Assembly: GCA_008711295.1 (NCBI GenBank)
Contig: VUYV01000011.1
Span: 4,320,671 to 4,384,670, forward strand
DNA: 64,000 bases
Source: Anarhynchus alexandrinus
Lineage: Eukaryota > Chordata > Aves > Charadriiformes > Charadriidae
Direction: 5' to 3'
Of the stretch, positions 34,738 through 45,780 are shown one piece after another. Each line of letters begins with the position of its first letter. The stretch's first letter is position 1. The notes beneath the pieces were generated by a model. The model did not search any database. It saw nothing but the letters and a program-made list of their open reading frames with translations, and was not told the DNA's origin. Made by a program: the position numbers and the translations under genes.

Positions 34738-34766
34738 CCCTCCCCACCTCCCTCCCTCCCTCCCCC
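34738..34766 (+). repeat. CCCT/CCTC simple repeat
   Basis: A short run of CCTCCCTC units at the upstream edge of the CpG island. The other strand is purine-rich. Confidence 0.8.
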
Positions 34767-34827
34767 GCCCGGGCAGGGACGCTCCCCCAGCCCCTGCCCG
34801 CAAGTTACACCGTCACGGCCCCACGGT

Positions 34828-34844
34828 ACTACAACTCCCGTCAG
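34828..34844 (+). promoter_or_regulatory. Staf/ZNF143-like element 1
   Basis: The sequence ACTACAACTCCCGTCAG matches the ACTACAA-n-TCCC core of the ZNF143/Staf (SBS) motif. The usual AGnATGC tail is not preserved. It is the most upstream of three such elements in the BTRC promoter. Confidence 0.6.
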
Positions 34845-34862
34845 CCCCCTCTCCCGCGGACA

Positions 34863-34872
34863 GCGCATGCGC
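34863..34872. promoter_or_regulatory. NRF1 palindrome 1
   Basis: GCGCATGCGC is a perfect palindromic NRF1 core, flanked by A and C. NRF1 activates housekeeping and mitochondrial genes from CpG-island promoters. The ATG inside the motif (34867) would open an upstream reading frame if transcription starts before it. Confidence 0.7.
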
Positions 34873-34905
34873 CAGCCGGCTCCCGGCGTGCCCCCGGCCC
34901 CAAGG

Positions 34906-34923
34906 CCTTTTGGGCCTTGTAGT
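34906..34923 (-). promoter_or_regulatory. Staf/ZNF143-like element 2 (reverse)
   Basis: On the minus strand this reads ACTACAAGGCCCAAAAGG. The ACTACAA core is intact and the TCCC block is changed to GCCC. It lies about 60 bases downstream of element 1 and in the opposite orientation. Confidence 0.5.
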
Positions 34924-34964
34924 TTTTGCTTGCTGCTCGGGCCCTTGCCGGTAGCGCGGCCGGG

Positions 34965-34982
34965 GACTCCATTTCCCGTGGG
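34965..34982 (+). promoter_or_regulatory. Staf/ZNF143-like element 3
   Basis: GACTCCATTTCCCGTGGG resembles ACTACATTTCCCAGAATGC-type ZNF143 sites, with one change in the ACTACA block. It lies between the two NRF1 palindromes, about 180 bases before the start codon. Confidence 0.45.
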
Positions 34983-34992
34983 CCTGCGGGCG

Positions 34993-35002
34993 GCGCATGC
35001 GC
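34993..35002. promoter_or_regulatory. NRF1 palindrome 2
   Basis: This is a second perfect GCGCATGCGC, exactly 130 bases after the first. Its internal ATG (34997) is out of frame with the BTRC start. Confidence 0.7.
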
Positions 35003-35101
35003 TCTGCGGGCAGCGGGGTGAGGTGGAGCGGGGCGGGGGGACCGCGGGGCAGCGCAGGTTCCTGTCTGCGCTGGCTGCGGCCTGGCAGTGAGAGGAGGGG
35101 C

Positions 35102-35137
35102 GGCCCCGGCCCCGGCCCCGGCCCCGGCCCTGGCCCC
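35102..35137 (+). repeat. GGCCCC hexanucleotide repeat in BTRC 5' UTR
   Basis: Six tandem hexamers are present: four GGCCCC, one GGCCCT, then one GGCCCC. The tract ends 11 bases before the BTRC start codon. It is the same hexamer family (GGGGCC on the opposite strand) that expands in C9orf72, though very short here. Such tracts can form G-quadruplex or hairpin structures and tend to vary in length. Confidence 0.95.
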
Positions 35138-35148
35138 GGCGCAGGACT

Positions 35149-35196
35149 ATGGACCCGGCCGAGGCCGTGCTGCAGGAGAAGGCCCTCAAGTTCATG
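35149..35196 (+). CDS. BTRC: BTRC exon 1, coding part: N-terminus of beta-TrCP1
   Basis: The exon encodes MDPAEAVLQEKALKFM, which I recognise as the start of vertebrate beta-TrCP1. This protein is the F-box/WD40 substrate receptor of an SCF ubiquitin ligase that binds phosphodegrons in beta-catenin, I-kappa-B and other proteins. The start is well defined. The ATG has A at -3 and G at +4, and an in-frame TGA at 35089-35091 closes the frame upstream. The coding part ends in a complete codon at 35196 and is followed directly by a consensus donor (GTGAGG), so the intron is phase 0. This N-terminal piece has no known catalytic or WD40 residues; those exons lie outside the window. The exon sits inside a CpG island, directly after a GGCCCC repeat in the 5' UTR. 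The transcription start is not known, so only the coding part is given. The paralogue FBXW11 begins differently as I recall it, so BTRC is the better call. Confidence 0.95.
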
Positions 35197-37689
35197 GTGA
35201 GGGGCCGCGGCCGTTGGCGGGGGTGGGCACCTGTGTGTGTGTGGAGGGGCAGGGGGGAGGAGGGGCGAGGGATGAGGAGGGGCTGNCCCAAATCCGTGGA
35301 AAAGTATCATTGTGATGGAGGGGGGGCTTGGGGGCTGCAGGTGCCACCTGGGAGCGGGAGAAGTTGAACTCGAGTGAGGCAGGAGCTGGCAGAGGGGCCC
35401 AGAAGCACCGGGAGGGCTTGCACATGTAATTCTTGGGGTTTTCTCTCTATTTATACACCTTAGACTATCCTTCTGTACATATCTCTGCAATTTTATTTTG
35501 TTTTTCCTTCCTTTCTGCCATGAGAGCTATAAATACTGACGCTTAAATCTTTCACCTGCTGCTGCAGCAGCGTATCATTGACAGTGAGTGTGAAGAGCAC
35601 TTACATTGTTTAGGTTTGCGAGTTGGCCATTGGCATGGAAAACAGCCTTGGGGGGTACTTGCATCCAAGATGCTCTTCAAACGTGGCTAGTTTACTTAGA
35701 TTTGAGGCATGGTGCCCTTAAACTGTAGTTTCATTCTCTCTTTCTTCGTTTGTTGGTATTTCTAAGTGTTTTGGCCAGAAACATAAGATTTAGAAATGAA
35801 AACAAGCAGGTGCCAGCTGAATTGAATTTAAATTTTGGGTGCCCCAAACTGTTCTTTCCCTAAGGATATCATTTAAATGGCTGACAACATTTGCTAAAAG
35901 TTTGTTTTGGATTAGTGCTTCCAGTGGTACGGAATTAAATCTAAGCTCATCAAGAAGAAGCAATTCTATTAAACCTTCAGAACATATGCCCAAAATGAAA
36001 TTGAGGAAACACTAGTTGCAAATTTTAATTTTTAATTGAGCTTTATAACACTTGTTTGGCTTCTGTTTTTTAGTCTTGTAGAACTTGTTTCTCTTGAGAC
36101 TTTTTGACCCTTTTGTTAGTAGTCTCCAAGTTTGTCAGATTTATAGTCTCAGCTCGGTGAAGTGGGAAAATGCTATGGATGCCTAAATAGGCAAGGTAGC
36201 AATTAGTAATAATAAACTACCCTCTTTGGTGTGTGATTGGCCAAAGGAGTGTCCCAGATCCTGTTGCACTTGTGTTTGGCCAAGCTTGGTAATTACAACC
36301 TGCCTCTAGATAGTGAGTTTCATATCCTGAAAAGTTTCTGCTGAAACGTTTTTGTCTTCTGCCAGACAGCATTCTGAACATGCTATGCTGACATCCTTTA
36401 TGCTGCTTTTTTCACCCTATGTGCTAGGGTTCCCATCCAAGGTCTTAGTCCAGGCGTTTGAGATCTTTCATAAGATTGGGCCTGGGACCGGAGGAAATCC
36501 CTGTCCATCTTGCAGTTGGCTGTGTTCCACTTGAACAATAAAGCTCCCTGACACTAGGGAGAGACCTGAGTGTGGGAGAGAGCTGCTCTTACAGGAGATG
36601 CATCTGTTAAGAGCACCAGATAAAGGGATGATTTATCAAGATCAGGCTGTGCTGAGAACTGAAAGCTAAACCACTTTCCTCAATGTTTTATTAAAATGCC
36701 TCTTGTATGCAAAATGCTTGTAAAAAAGTGCAGTGAAAGAAGTGGCTTCCCTCTGTCCCCTCTGAACTTTTTAGGGTGTTTTTGCTTACAGGTTGAGAGT
36801 GAGAAAAGCTTTTGTTTAACACATCTCAGGCTTTTGCTTTAGCACGCGTCTGTCTAGAACATGACTTTTAGTTAATTTATGCTGATGAAGTAAAGTTTTT
36901 GTCAGGCTTGATGGGGTCTTTTGGTGTTCGTGGGGGTGTCACACAGGTAGGTTTTGATATGTGAGGTATCAGGTGGAAGTAGCAGCTTGGCCCTCCTAGA
37001 TCGTGTCTTGTTTCTGCCTTTTATCACTCAGAAAGTGCATAGGTACTGCAGTAATGGCGTCGGTACAATTATCTACATAGAGGTAGTAGATCAGCTCATG
37101 CATCCTCTCAATTAATGCTGAATCACTCAGTGTATTATCTTGTTCATCCAAGTGTGTGATATGCTTCATATACATCTTCCTTATTAGGTGGCTTGCAGTT
37201 TGGGTTGAGGTGAGCTTTGTTATTAATTATTGTTTTTCCCTGAGAGTTTCTCAAGTGCCATCATAGGTAAATACTCAAATCCATGAGACCTATTATCTCT
37301 CCAGCTTTTGGTAGTTTTGGTTTTGATACGGATTTGTGGTAGGTTGCATTTCATGTTGAAAAGCAGCCTTGTAGGTGGTTTTGTGCTTCTCTAGAAGATA
37401 ATACTTTTTCCACTTAAAAATGCCAGTACCTAATTTTTGGCATTGACTTTGAGCAGCTCTCTTGAGTCACAAGGTATCAGGCAAGACAGACCTGGCAATT
37501 TGTTTTTTATTTTCATGTCTAACTCTTAATAGAAAAATGTCATGGGGAGACTTCATCCAAGGCTAATACTATAAATGAAATTATCTTGCTTTATAGTATC
37601 TATATCTGATGTTTTGAAAGACAAACTGGACTCCTTTTTTCTGTGTGCTCAGGTCTATGCAACTTTTTGATGGGAGTAAAAGGCGGCTG

Positions 37690-37960
37690 CCTTCTTAGTG
37701 GGTGGTATTGGCTTGATTACTTGCCAATGAAACAGTATTACATTTAGCTAATATCTGCTACCAGTTTCCTAGTTATCCATGGTCAGCTACAATATGTATA
37801 ATCTAATACTTTAATGTTTATGTAATTTATTTAACTTCATTTGCATACTCAATTTACCTCTACATTTTAAGAAGCTTAATTTATTTCTGATATTAAATTA
37901 GCATTATGCAATACTAAGCAACTGCTCACCAGGGAAGACTGTTTTTGCTGGTGAATGAAT
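37690..37960. promoter_or_regulatory. Candidate regulatory island in intron 1
   Basis: AT-rich DNA with ATTTGCATACTCAATTTACC (perfect POU octamer ATTTGCAT), AAGCTTAATTTATTTC, GATATTAAATTAGCATTATG and ATGTAATTTATTTAAC. The intron itself is AT-rich, so contrast is weaker than in the flank. Confidence 0.3.
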
Positions 37961-39989
37961 GTATTCTATCATGTATTCTGCATGTCATCTTTCAAAGCTT
38001 TTTTTGAATGAAAGACAGTTAATAGATTTAAAATAAGATCTTGTAAATTCTATAGTCCAGTGTTCTGCAGCTACACCAAGGATTTTACCAGAGAGGAACT
38101 TGTCTCAGTTCACCTCAGCCCCTTTCCATGTTTCTACAATACTGCAGATAAAACTACACTCTTTGTAAAGTACAGTGTGTAAGAGACTGATGCACAAGCT
38201 AAAAGGAGAGGCGAATGTGCCCATTAGCTTAAAAAAAACCCCACGCAAAAATCCCTCACAAAACCCTTGCCTTACAGAGCTCTGTTTTTATGCCTTCAAG
38301 AATGCGGGATTTCTCTTGTCATAACCATTTGCAAAAGTACTAGAAATGAGGTGCTCAATAAGTAACTTTCATATTTGAATAAAGTGTTTAAAACTGTAGA
38401 TACAGTATTTAAAGTATGAGTGCAGTAGGCTCAACTGAGACTTTGATTAAATGTCATATAAAGTAAACTACATATGCCTGCATAGAATAGTAGATATTTT
38501 TTCAAAGTAGCTTGAAATGGTTCTGTTAAGTGTACGAATGTTCTGATGATTATCTTTTTAATTAAAATGAGAAATCTTTGTTTAAAGTGGCATTCTTTTT
38601 TACGGCCTGTTACAGTCTCTGTAACAATCATTTCTTAAGTCTGAACGTTTTTAATTCCAGGAATCCATTTATATAAAACTATGTTTAGACTTAATTAAGG
38701 AACGATTCTTACAAAGCTTGTAAATAGCCAGGAAAAAAGGGACAGAAAATAAAACTGACATTCACACTTAACAGAATGATTGTTACAAGGTATGTAATAT
38801 GCTATAAAAATACAATAAAGCCCTTTTTATAAGAGTTCATATTTTTTGTTCCTCATTTTGAAAGGTATTTAAGAAAAATATCAAAGCTCTATGAAGCAAC
38901 ATCTGTTTTCTTGAATGGACTAGTGACAACTTCAGTTGTGTTTAATTAGCAGTTCTTGGAGCTGTACCTGACCAGTTTGGGATCCTATCTAGGATGGTTT
39001 GGGAGGCAATAGCTTGATATTTAACGAAGTTTCACTTTCTTAGTTTTTCTGAATGAATCAATTTGCTGTACTTCATTTAATTTCCTGGCTTGTAAATAGG
39101 AAGATGTTGATAGTAGCATTTTTCGTGAATGCATTTTTTCCATTTCACCCCCAGATTACCGTTTTCCTTTTCTTTCTGGGTGACGTGATTCTAGGAGGTC
39201 CTCATGGCCTTTCTGTTTCACAGGAGAACCAAAACGTTTTGGTTATCTTTCAAGATGGGTCTGTGGGGTTTTTTTTGTTGTTGTTGTTGTTTCTGGCTTT
39301 TAATCTTTTTTCTTTATGAGAGAAAAGCCTGAAGTTAATTAATTTTTATATTCTCACATTTGTAGGAGCTTCCTCAAAACTAGCAGGTAATATAGTAAGG
39401 AATAGTCAGTGTAATAGGAGGTCTGAAGGATAATAGACTTGGAATTTGTTTTTTGGGTTTTTTTCCCCCTTTTTTTCTTCTATTTGTGCATGTATATGTA
39501 TGGAATAGATGGACAGAAGCTGATGCTTTAAAAGAGGTTCTGTTTCCACTGAACCTGTATGATTTATGGTGTCAGTAGGACTGGGATTTTTAAGACCTAG
39601 AACTTGTTAGCTATTGTTATAAAACTCTGCTTTTAGAACTTTATAGTCTTCTTAATGATGTACTTGTGTTGCGGTCATTGTGGCAGAGAGTCCTGGGTAT
39701 CCAAAGCAAAAGCGGCATGAAAGCAACGAAAATATTTTTTTGTACAACAGCTGGGATAGCAGACTTGCCTCCTAAATGCCGATTTGCAAATCCTGCTTGA
39801 ATATTAAACGTATGCTTAGTAATTTCTTCCAATAGAACTGAAATAACATCCTCTTAGTTTGAGGATTTGTTGGGACTATTATATTGTAAAGAAAATGTTG
39901 ATTTATTTTCTTCTACACCAAACTTTGTGCCGTAGATTTTTCTGCACTTGGCGCAGGCCTTTGGTACTTCAGTAACTTCACCCTCGCTT

Positions 39990-40420
39990 CTCTGGTAATG
40001 TTTCATTTCAGCCACTTTGCTCCATTAAATGTATGCAATTAGAAAAGCAAATGGCAAATTTGCTATCGCATCACTGAAGTATTTAGTTTCATAGACTTAA
40101 AAAGCAGAATTTGTTGCACCATGCTCTCCGCACTGTAATATATACTATAAACATCAGAGAGAATAGGCTGACCTTAATATTTGCTTCCCAGACTAAATCG
40201 CCGCCTTGCAGCAGTTATTTCCCACTGAATAAAAAGTTTAATTTCACGCCCTGATTAGTGCTAGTATGTGCAGGTGGATATTTATTTTATGCAGCTAAAC
40301 TAATCTGCCTTGGCAAATTATTTGCCAGTCAGCAGAGCTATAATTCCTCATGAGTATATGGTACTAAATTATCATTCTCATTAGTAAGATAAAGCAGACT
40401 GTTCTAACCACAAAGTTTGG
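39990..40420. promoter_or_regulatory. Candidate conserved non-coding element in intron 1
   Basis: Retains CpGs unusual for this intron (CTAAATCGCCGCCTTGCAGC, ATTTCACGCCCTGATTAG) together with GTGCTAGTATGTGCAGG, AAACTAATCTGCC, GCAAATTATTTGCC (palindromic) and AAATTATCATTCTCATTAG. It is repeat-free over 400 bases. Confidence 0.4.
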
Positions 40421-41784
40421 TTAGGTAAAGGGTTTCCTAAGTAATCCTTGGAAGATACAAGACATACGCAGTGGCCTCAACATTCTCAATATTCTGTAGT
40501 CGTTTGTGGTACGGAAAGAAGTAATGAAGATTTCGGAGGAAGAAAATAGAATTATTCTGTAGCTGTGTATTAGCTCTAGAGGTATGGTAGGAATGTAGAG
40601 AGTTTGGAGGTCACCTCTTTAAGAGGTGCCTAATGAAGAAAAAATGAAATGGTGATCCTTGGAGGATTTCCAATGGCCAACCAAGCTCTGATCTCTGGGC
40701 CATAAAGGAGATGAAAATATAAAGTTACATTGTATTCTTGTTTATTTTCAGTGTTAGCAGCTACTGAGGTAGGGTAAAGAATGACTGGAGACTAGAAGTT
40801 AAATGGCAGAGGAAACTTCATGGTCTGGTCTCATTTAAAATTCACTTCACGCTCTAAAAACATTTAAAGTGGGGATCAGAAAGTATTTCCTGATGTACGA
40901 ATGTTGACTGGATATGCTTGTTGAGTGAATGTGTTCATCCACACTGTTTTGTTTTCTTTGGATTTTAGTGTTCTGGTAGTTTGTTTGTATCATAAAACTT
41001 GTTAAATGAAAAGTAGTTTTCTATTACAAGGAGTGTAATTTATACCTGGGAATTATGAATTTTCATTAAGAATTGAGTGAAGGGATTGCACTGACTTTTT
41101 TTCATCTGTATAGGTACATTTCTTGTCATACTCATTTTCTCAGTGAATGGTGCAACAGTATGTAGGGTATAAATGATCAGATCACATGTAAGACCAGCAA
41201 AACCAGCAAGCCGAGCAACTTGATTTTGTTGCATAAAAAATTTCATGCTAAATTCAACAATGGGATGGAATAAGCTGTTTTCTCACTTCCTTGTCTGCTT
41301 ACATTGTGTCATCTCTAACCTCCATGTGTGCTGGTGAGATTTGTGTGATATTTAGCCATTCTCACTGGCAAACTTAACTAGTGTTTCTAACAGCCAATAT
41401 TTCCTTGAGTCTTCCTCATTTCCTCCTTCCTACAATTCAGGAGGTGCTCAACAAGATGTATTATTTATGTATTTTAAGTGATTTTGTGCAGCAGGACTGA
41501 ATGCAGTGTGTGTTTAGCTGTGGAAGCTGAAAATGAGTTGTAGCATAGCAGAGTCCAGTGGCTGCAGCTAAATAGTCAGGGCTCAAAATACAATTAATAA
41601 GCAATTTAAATAGCAATAAGCTATTTTCTTGTCAGGATGCTGATTAGTGCTGAGAAAAACTTCTCGATCCCACAGAAACTGTTGAAAATAAACATCCTGA
41701 GAGTTGCATTAAATATGTCCTGCTTATTAAACAACAGCCCTTTCTAATGTCTCTTTATCTGAAGTCTTGAGGAGCTCTGGTGTT

Positions 41785-41880
41785 GGGCAAATGCTACCCC
41801 TGCTTTGCAGAAGGAGAAAGCTGAAGCTCAGAAATTTGCCAGAGGTCATAGACTGGAGGAATTTTTGTAGGGTCACGTGG
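41785..41880 (-). mobile_element. MIR-like SINE relic in intron 1
   Basis: CCCCTGCTTTGCAGAAGGAG, AAAGCTGAAGCTCAGAAA and TTTGCCAGAGGTCAT follow the order of the reverse-complement MIR core (CCCATTTTACAGATGAGGAAACTGAGG, then TTGCCCAAGGTCACA). Confidence 0.6.
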
Positions 41881-43899
41881 TACACTGATAATAGCAGACG
41901 GAATAAAAGGAAACCAGCTCTTCTAATAGCTAGCCTTGTGCTTCTGACCATGTTTTGGTTAATTTTACAATTGGCTAGCCACCTGTTAAGATAACACATT
42001 TTATCATTAAACAAAATTAATTTTAAAAATGGCTTGAAACTGTCTGTTTTTAATGGGATCTGAATATTCTTAGTTTTAATCTGCCTCATGAGGCTTGTCT
42101 TTCTTCTGGGAAGTACATTGTTACATCATTAAAATATCATCCCCTACTGAGAGAGAAATCGGTCCCATTCACTAAATGGCAATGCTGAAACAATGACAAG
42201 TATTTCTAAAAACTGCATTAAAATTCATTTTTTGTCTTTCATCTGCAAGTTCTGTAGTTCCATTAACCAATGGGTGCTCAGCCTGCTTGTAGCTGTGTGT
42301 GCACAGCCAAATTTGTTAGCTGTGATGGCAGAAGGTTTGAGAAGCAGCAATGAAGACTTTCAGTTTTAAATTATTTCACTTTTCCACAGTGATTGATTTC
42401 CACAAATGATTGATCACAATTTTGCGCTCTCTAGCTGCTTCTAGTGCTCCTCTGTACTAAGAATTGAGAAACACCCAATTTAATGTTCCTTCTCCTCACT
42501 GCTGAAACAGGGTCTATGCATTCATCTTGATGAGAGCAACAGGAAGAAGAGAATGAGGAAGAATTGGAAAGCTCAGCAAGGGGTCTTTCCAGTCTTCTTG
42601 AGGGAAGGATAGAAGTATTTACAATCTGTGAGCAGGAACCACGCAACCTTTTGGCAGAATCCACTGGAGTAACCAGTTTAGACTAGTAGAAGCAAAGTGC
42701 CTTAGTGCTGGTTTAATTTCCTTCATTCCATGGTAAGAAGGGAAAAGTTGCAGGGACATGCTATGAAGGAATGAAGAATTTCTTAAGTGCAGCTGTATGT
42801 TAGCAGAACAGTAGTAAGTGTGCTTCTAACTGTAGTCTAGATGGCCCATCTTCTTCAGAAGCACCTGGAGCAAGACAGATCTGAAGAAGATTGTAGAAAG
42901 GGAGTTTGGGAGATACCAGCCAGTGCAGAACTCTGGTGTGGTTTTTCCATCAGTTGGCTTTGTGCCTACATGTGGATTCTCTCAATTTGTTTGTAGGAGT
43001 CCTCTCTCTTGACGTTTCCAGCTACGGATGTAGCTGTTATTCCAGATGGTGAGGCTTTTTTCAAATATAGGAGGATGGATTAAATAATTGGGAGAAAGGT
43101 GATGGCTGTCTTGGCTTGGATACAAAGCAGGGCTTGACTGCATTCTGACTAGAAAAGAAAACTTTAATATTTCCAGGCTTGCCCAAATAGCAACCAAAAC
43201 AGTCTCTAGTTGTTTCAGAGAAAAATGGTCTAGCGTGAAAGTCTGTCATACAGTATAGTCGCTCTCCCTCTCTACACACATCGTTTGTTATTTATTGTGA
43301 GAGCGATGCAGAATGGAGCAGTGTTTATGTGGGAGTTGCTTTTAGTTTATGGATAGTTGGCCTAATTCTGTCTGTTAGGAAGATGCTGGCGATTCTCCAG
43401 AGGGGTAGTTCATTGGGTCCGCTCAATGCCGTTCTTATATGCCAAAACTCTCAATGGGATTGAGAAATGCAGCCAGCTGTCATTCATCTCCTGCAAATTA
43501 GAACAATGAGAAGTGGGTGTAGTCTCAAGAAATGATGGATCGATCTTGTTTTAGAAGATGGGTCTTGGAAGCATCTTAACAGATGTTGACAATGTTAATA
43601 CCCTCTCCAAATATAACACAAGGTGTTTTCTGTTGCTAATAGATTCAAAAGAACAAAAATCTACATTCCTTGTTCATTTTCTTTTTGTAACTTTTTTCCC
43701 TTTTTTTCTCCTTTTGACTGGGATGACTCCAGTGAAGTGTGTTGCTCTTGTACTTTGTCACGGCTGTTATTTATAAACAAGCATAAATGTCCTGAAAGGG
43801 TTTTACTGACAAGAAGATATTCCTATATATCTGTATCTCACTGATCTTAAAATAAGACTTTATGCAGAGGCAAAACAGTCAGAGCCTATCAGTGGGAGG

Positions 43900-45010
43900 A
43901 AAGATCTCCATATGGGATTGGAACAGGTCTTGTGGAACATGGGTTTGAGCCTGATGTTGGTAGACAGTGTACTGTCTAGTCCCTTTTGCAAGCTACTCAA
44001 AGCAGTTCTTAAGTGAGTAGAATTTTCTTTGCTATGCCATTGTAGAGCTATTCCAAATTTGACGACTTTGGAAGTTAGAATCCTCATTCTTATTTTCTAG
44101 CTTAATTTCATTTATGGCTAATTCATTCTCACTTGTTCTTGTGCCAATGTTGTCCTTGAGCTTAAACAGCTCTTGCTCCCCTGTGTTCATCTGCATATAT
44201 TTGGGGAGAGCAATCATATTCTCCTCTGTGCTGGATCTGGTCAGGCTAAACAAGTTTGTTTTTTGTTTTTTGTTTTTTTTCCTTTCTGTCATAAGACATT
44301 TCCTGTAACTCTTGATCACCTTAGCAGACCTTTTTAAACAGCGGCAGAATTTGATTAATCTACCTGGAACATGAGTGACCAGAGCTATACAGACTATTCC
44401 AGGAAAAGTTTTATTTGTTGCTTGTACAAAAGCGGTAATCCTAATTTCTCTCTTCTGGGGATTTTTCACTTTATATGATAGTATTTGCCATCTTCATGGC
44501 TGCGTCTTATTGGTGAATCATCCTTATCTGATAAGTAACATATCCTGGGGCCTCTTTCCCTCTTATTATTTACTGAGTCCCTAGTTTATAATGGAAATAA
44601 CGTTACTTTTTAATTTAAGTACGTCTTTTGTTGGTTCTGATACCCAAGTCTTCAAGATGCTGTGTGCTATGTATTTATGATATCTCTTATCTTTGTCTTT
44701 AGCCAATTTCATTAGCACATTGGTAATTCTTGGTTGTTCGGTTTTTTGGTATTTTTTTTAGCCATTAGTGAGAATATTTTAACATTACTTTCACGATTAA
44801 TAATGGATTTCAAGAAGGATCGTCTCTGTACTGTTTGATGGTTCCCTTTTCAAAATAGCCTGTGATCCTCTACCCTTTTTAGTTTCTTATCCTCCTTACA
44901 ACTCTGGTATTAATCCTAATCCTCTCCATTTTAACTAGTAACTTCCTACATGTCATCTATCAAATGCTTAACTACTTCTAATTTGTCTGGACTTCAGTGA
45001 TCTTCTTAAA
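43900..45010 (-). mobile_element. CR1-family LINE remnant in BTRC intron 1, antisense
   Basis: The minus-strand frame 44469-44032 is open for about 145 codons. It carries PGIVCIALVTHV (the LEYCVQFWSP block), a basic segment ending TERKKNKKQKT, then LFSLTRSSTEENMIALPKYM (the [20 protein letters not shown] block) and a TGEQELFKLKDNIGTRTSEN segment resembling the copy at 1720-2043. The DNA from 44470 to about 45010 has the composition expected of the upstream ORF2 part, but I could not match it motif by motif, so the upper boundary is uncertain. Confidence 0.75.
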
Positions 45011-45680
45011 GAAGAAGATTGGGTTAGTCTAGCACTAATTGTAATTTGTTCTAAATTGGGAGTAGATTTACTTAGGCCTCACATGGTGACTGCTTCATTT
45101 TGGCAATAGTTATCAGTACTCACTCTCAGTAGATATCCTTTCTTGGGAGACAAGACATACTGTTTGTTTGTGTTTTGGGTTTTTTTTTGTTGTTGTTAAA
45201 GGTTGGCCAGTCAATTCTGCAACATTTCAGGCTCATTCTGGGTAGTTTTCTTACAGATACTTGTTCTGCATGGGGATGCTGCCAGGGACTGCCCGTTAGG
45301 TATCTTCAGCTGCTTCTGTTGCCCGCACTTTATTCTTTCAACGTACTCCCCCGAGACAGCACACTTCTTTGGTGCTTCTTGTTTTAAGGAGGAGTTTCCT
45401 CTGGTTAAACCAAGCAAAGGAGTATTTACATCTTGTGCCAGTCACAAGGAGTTAATAAATGTCATAGAGCTGAAATTAGTATGGAGCATTTAGATCAGAA
45501 AAGGAAATTTAATATATCTTAGTAAGTACTCGGGGCAATTAGTTATGAATTCCAAGTCTCTTATGATGGGTGAATAGGTCCCACATTGTAATTGTAGCAC
45601 AATGCTTTGTGAGGGAAATGAATTGGGATAGAACGGCCGTTCAGCAAAAAGGAAGGTTTTTTGGTTACTTTATTGAACAG

Positions 45681-45780
45681 GAAAAAGTTTCGCTTGAGTG
45701 CTGGAGTCTGTTCAGAAGATGAGAGCTCACTAGCTAAACAGAAAACGTGGTGGTTGAGTGCTGGAGTCTGCTCTTGAAAA
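45681..45780 (+). repeat. Two-copy 60-bp tandem duplication in intron 1
   Basis: The string TTGAGTGCTGGAGTCTG occurs at 45694 and 45754, exactly 60 bases apart. The preceding bases (GAAAAAGTTT against GAAAACGTGG) also align at the same offset, so this is a short diverged tandem duplication. Confidence 0.7.

Larger units (their letters stand above)
34540..35290 (+). promoter_or_regulatory. BTRC: BTRC CpG-island promoter and 5' UTR region
   Basis: This roughly 750-base stretch is dense in CpG and GC boxes (for example GGGCGG at 35031-35036) and surrounds the first BTRC exon. It lacks a TATA box and carries two NRF1 palindromes and three Staf/ZNF143-like elements within about 175 bases, the architecture of a TATA-less housekeeping promoter. 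The transcription start probably lies between about 34850 and 35090, but no initiator decides it. Such promoters often fire in both directions, and the ZNF143-like elements occur in both orientations, so a divergent non-coding transcript towards lower coordinates is possible. A single undetermined base (N) lies at 35286. Confidence 0.85.

Noticed and set aside
34680..35490. Long minus-strand open frames (203 and 225 codons) over the BTRC CpG island
   Set aside because: They are Pro/Arg/Gly-rich, overlap each other in different frames, cross exon 1 and the N base, and match no family. They arise from the lack of stops in GC-rich DNA.
36352..36534. Possible extra exon in intron 1
   Set aside because: It is an open frame of 60 codons without paired splice sites or similarity to BTRC.
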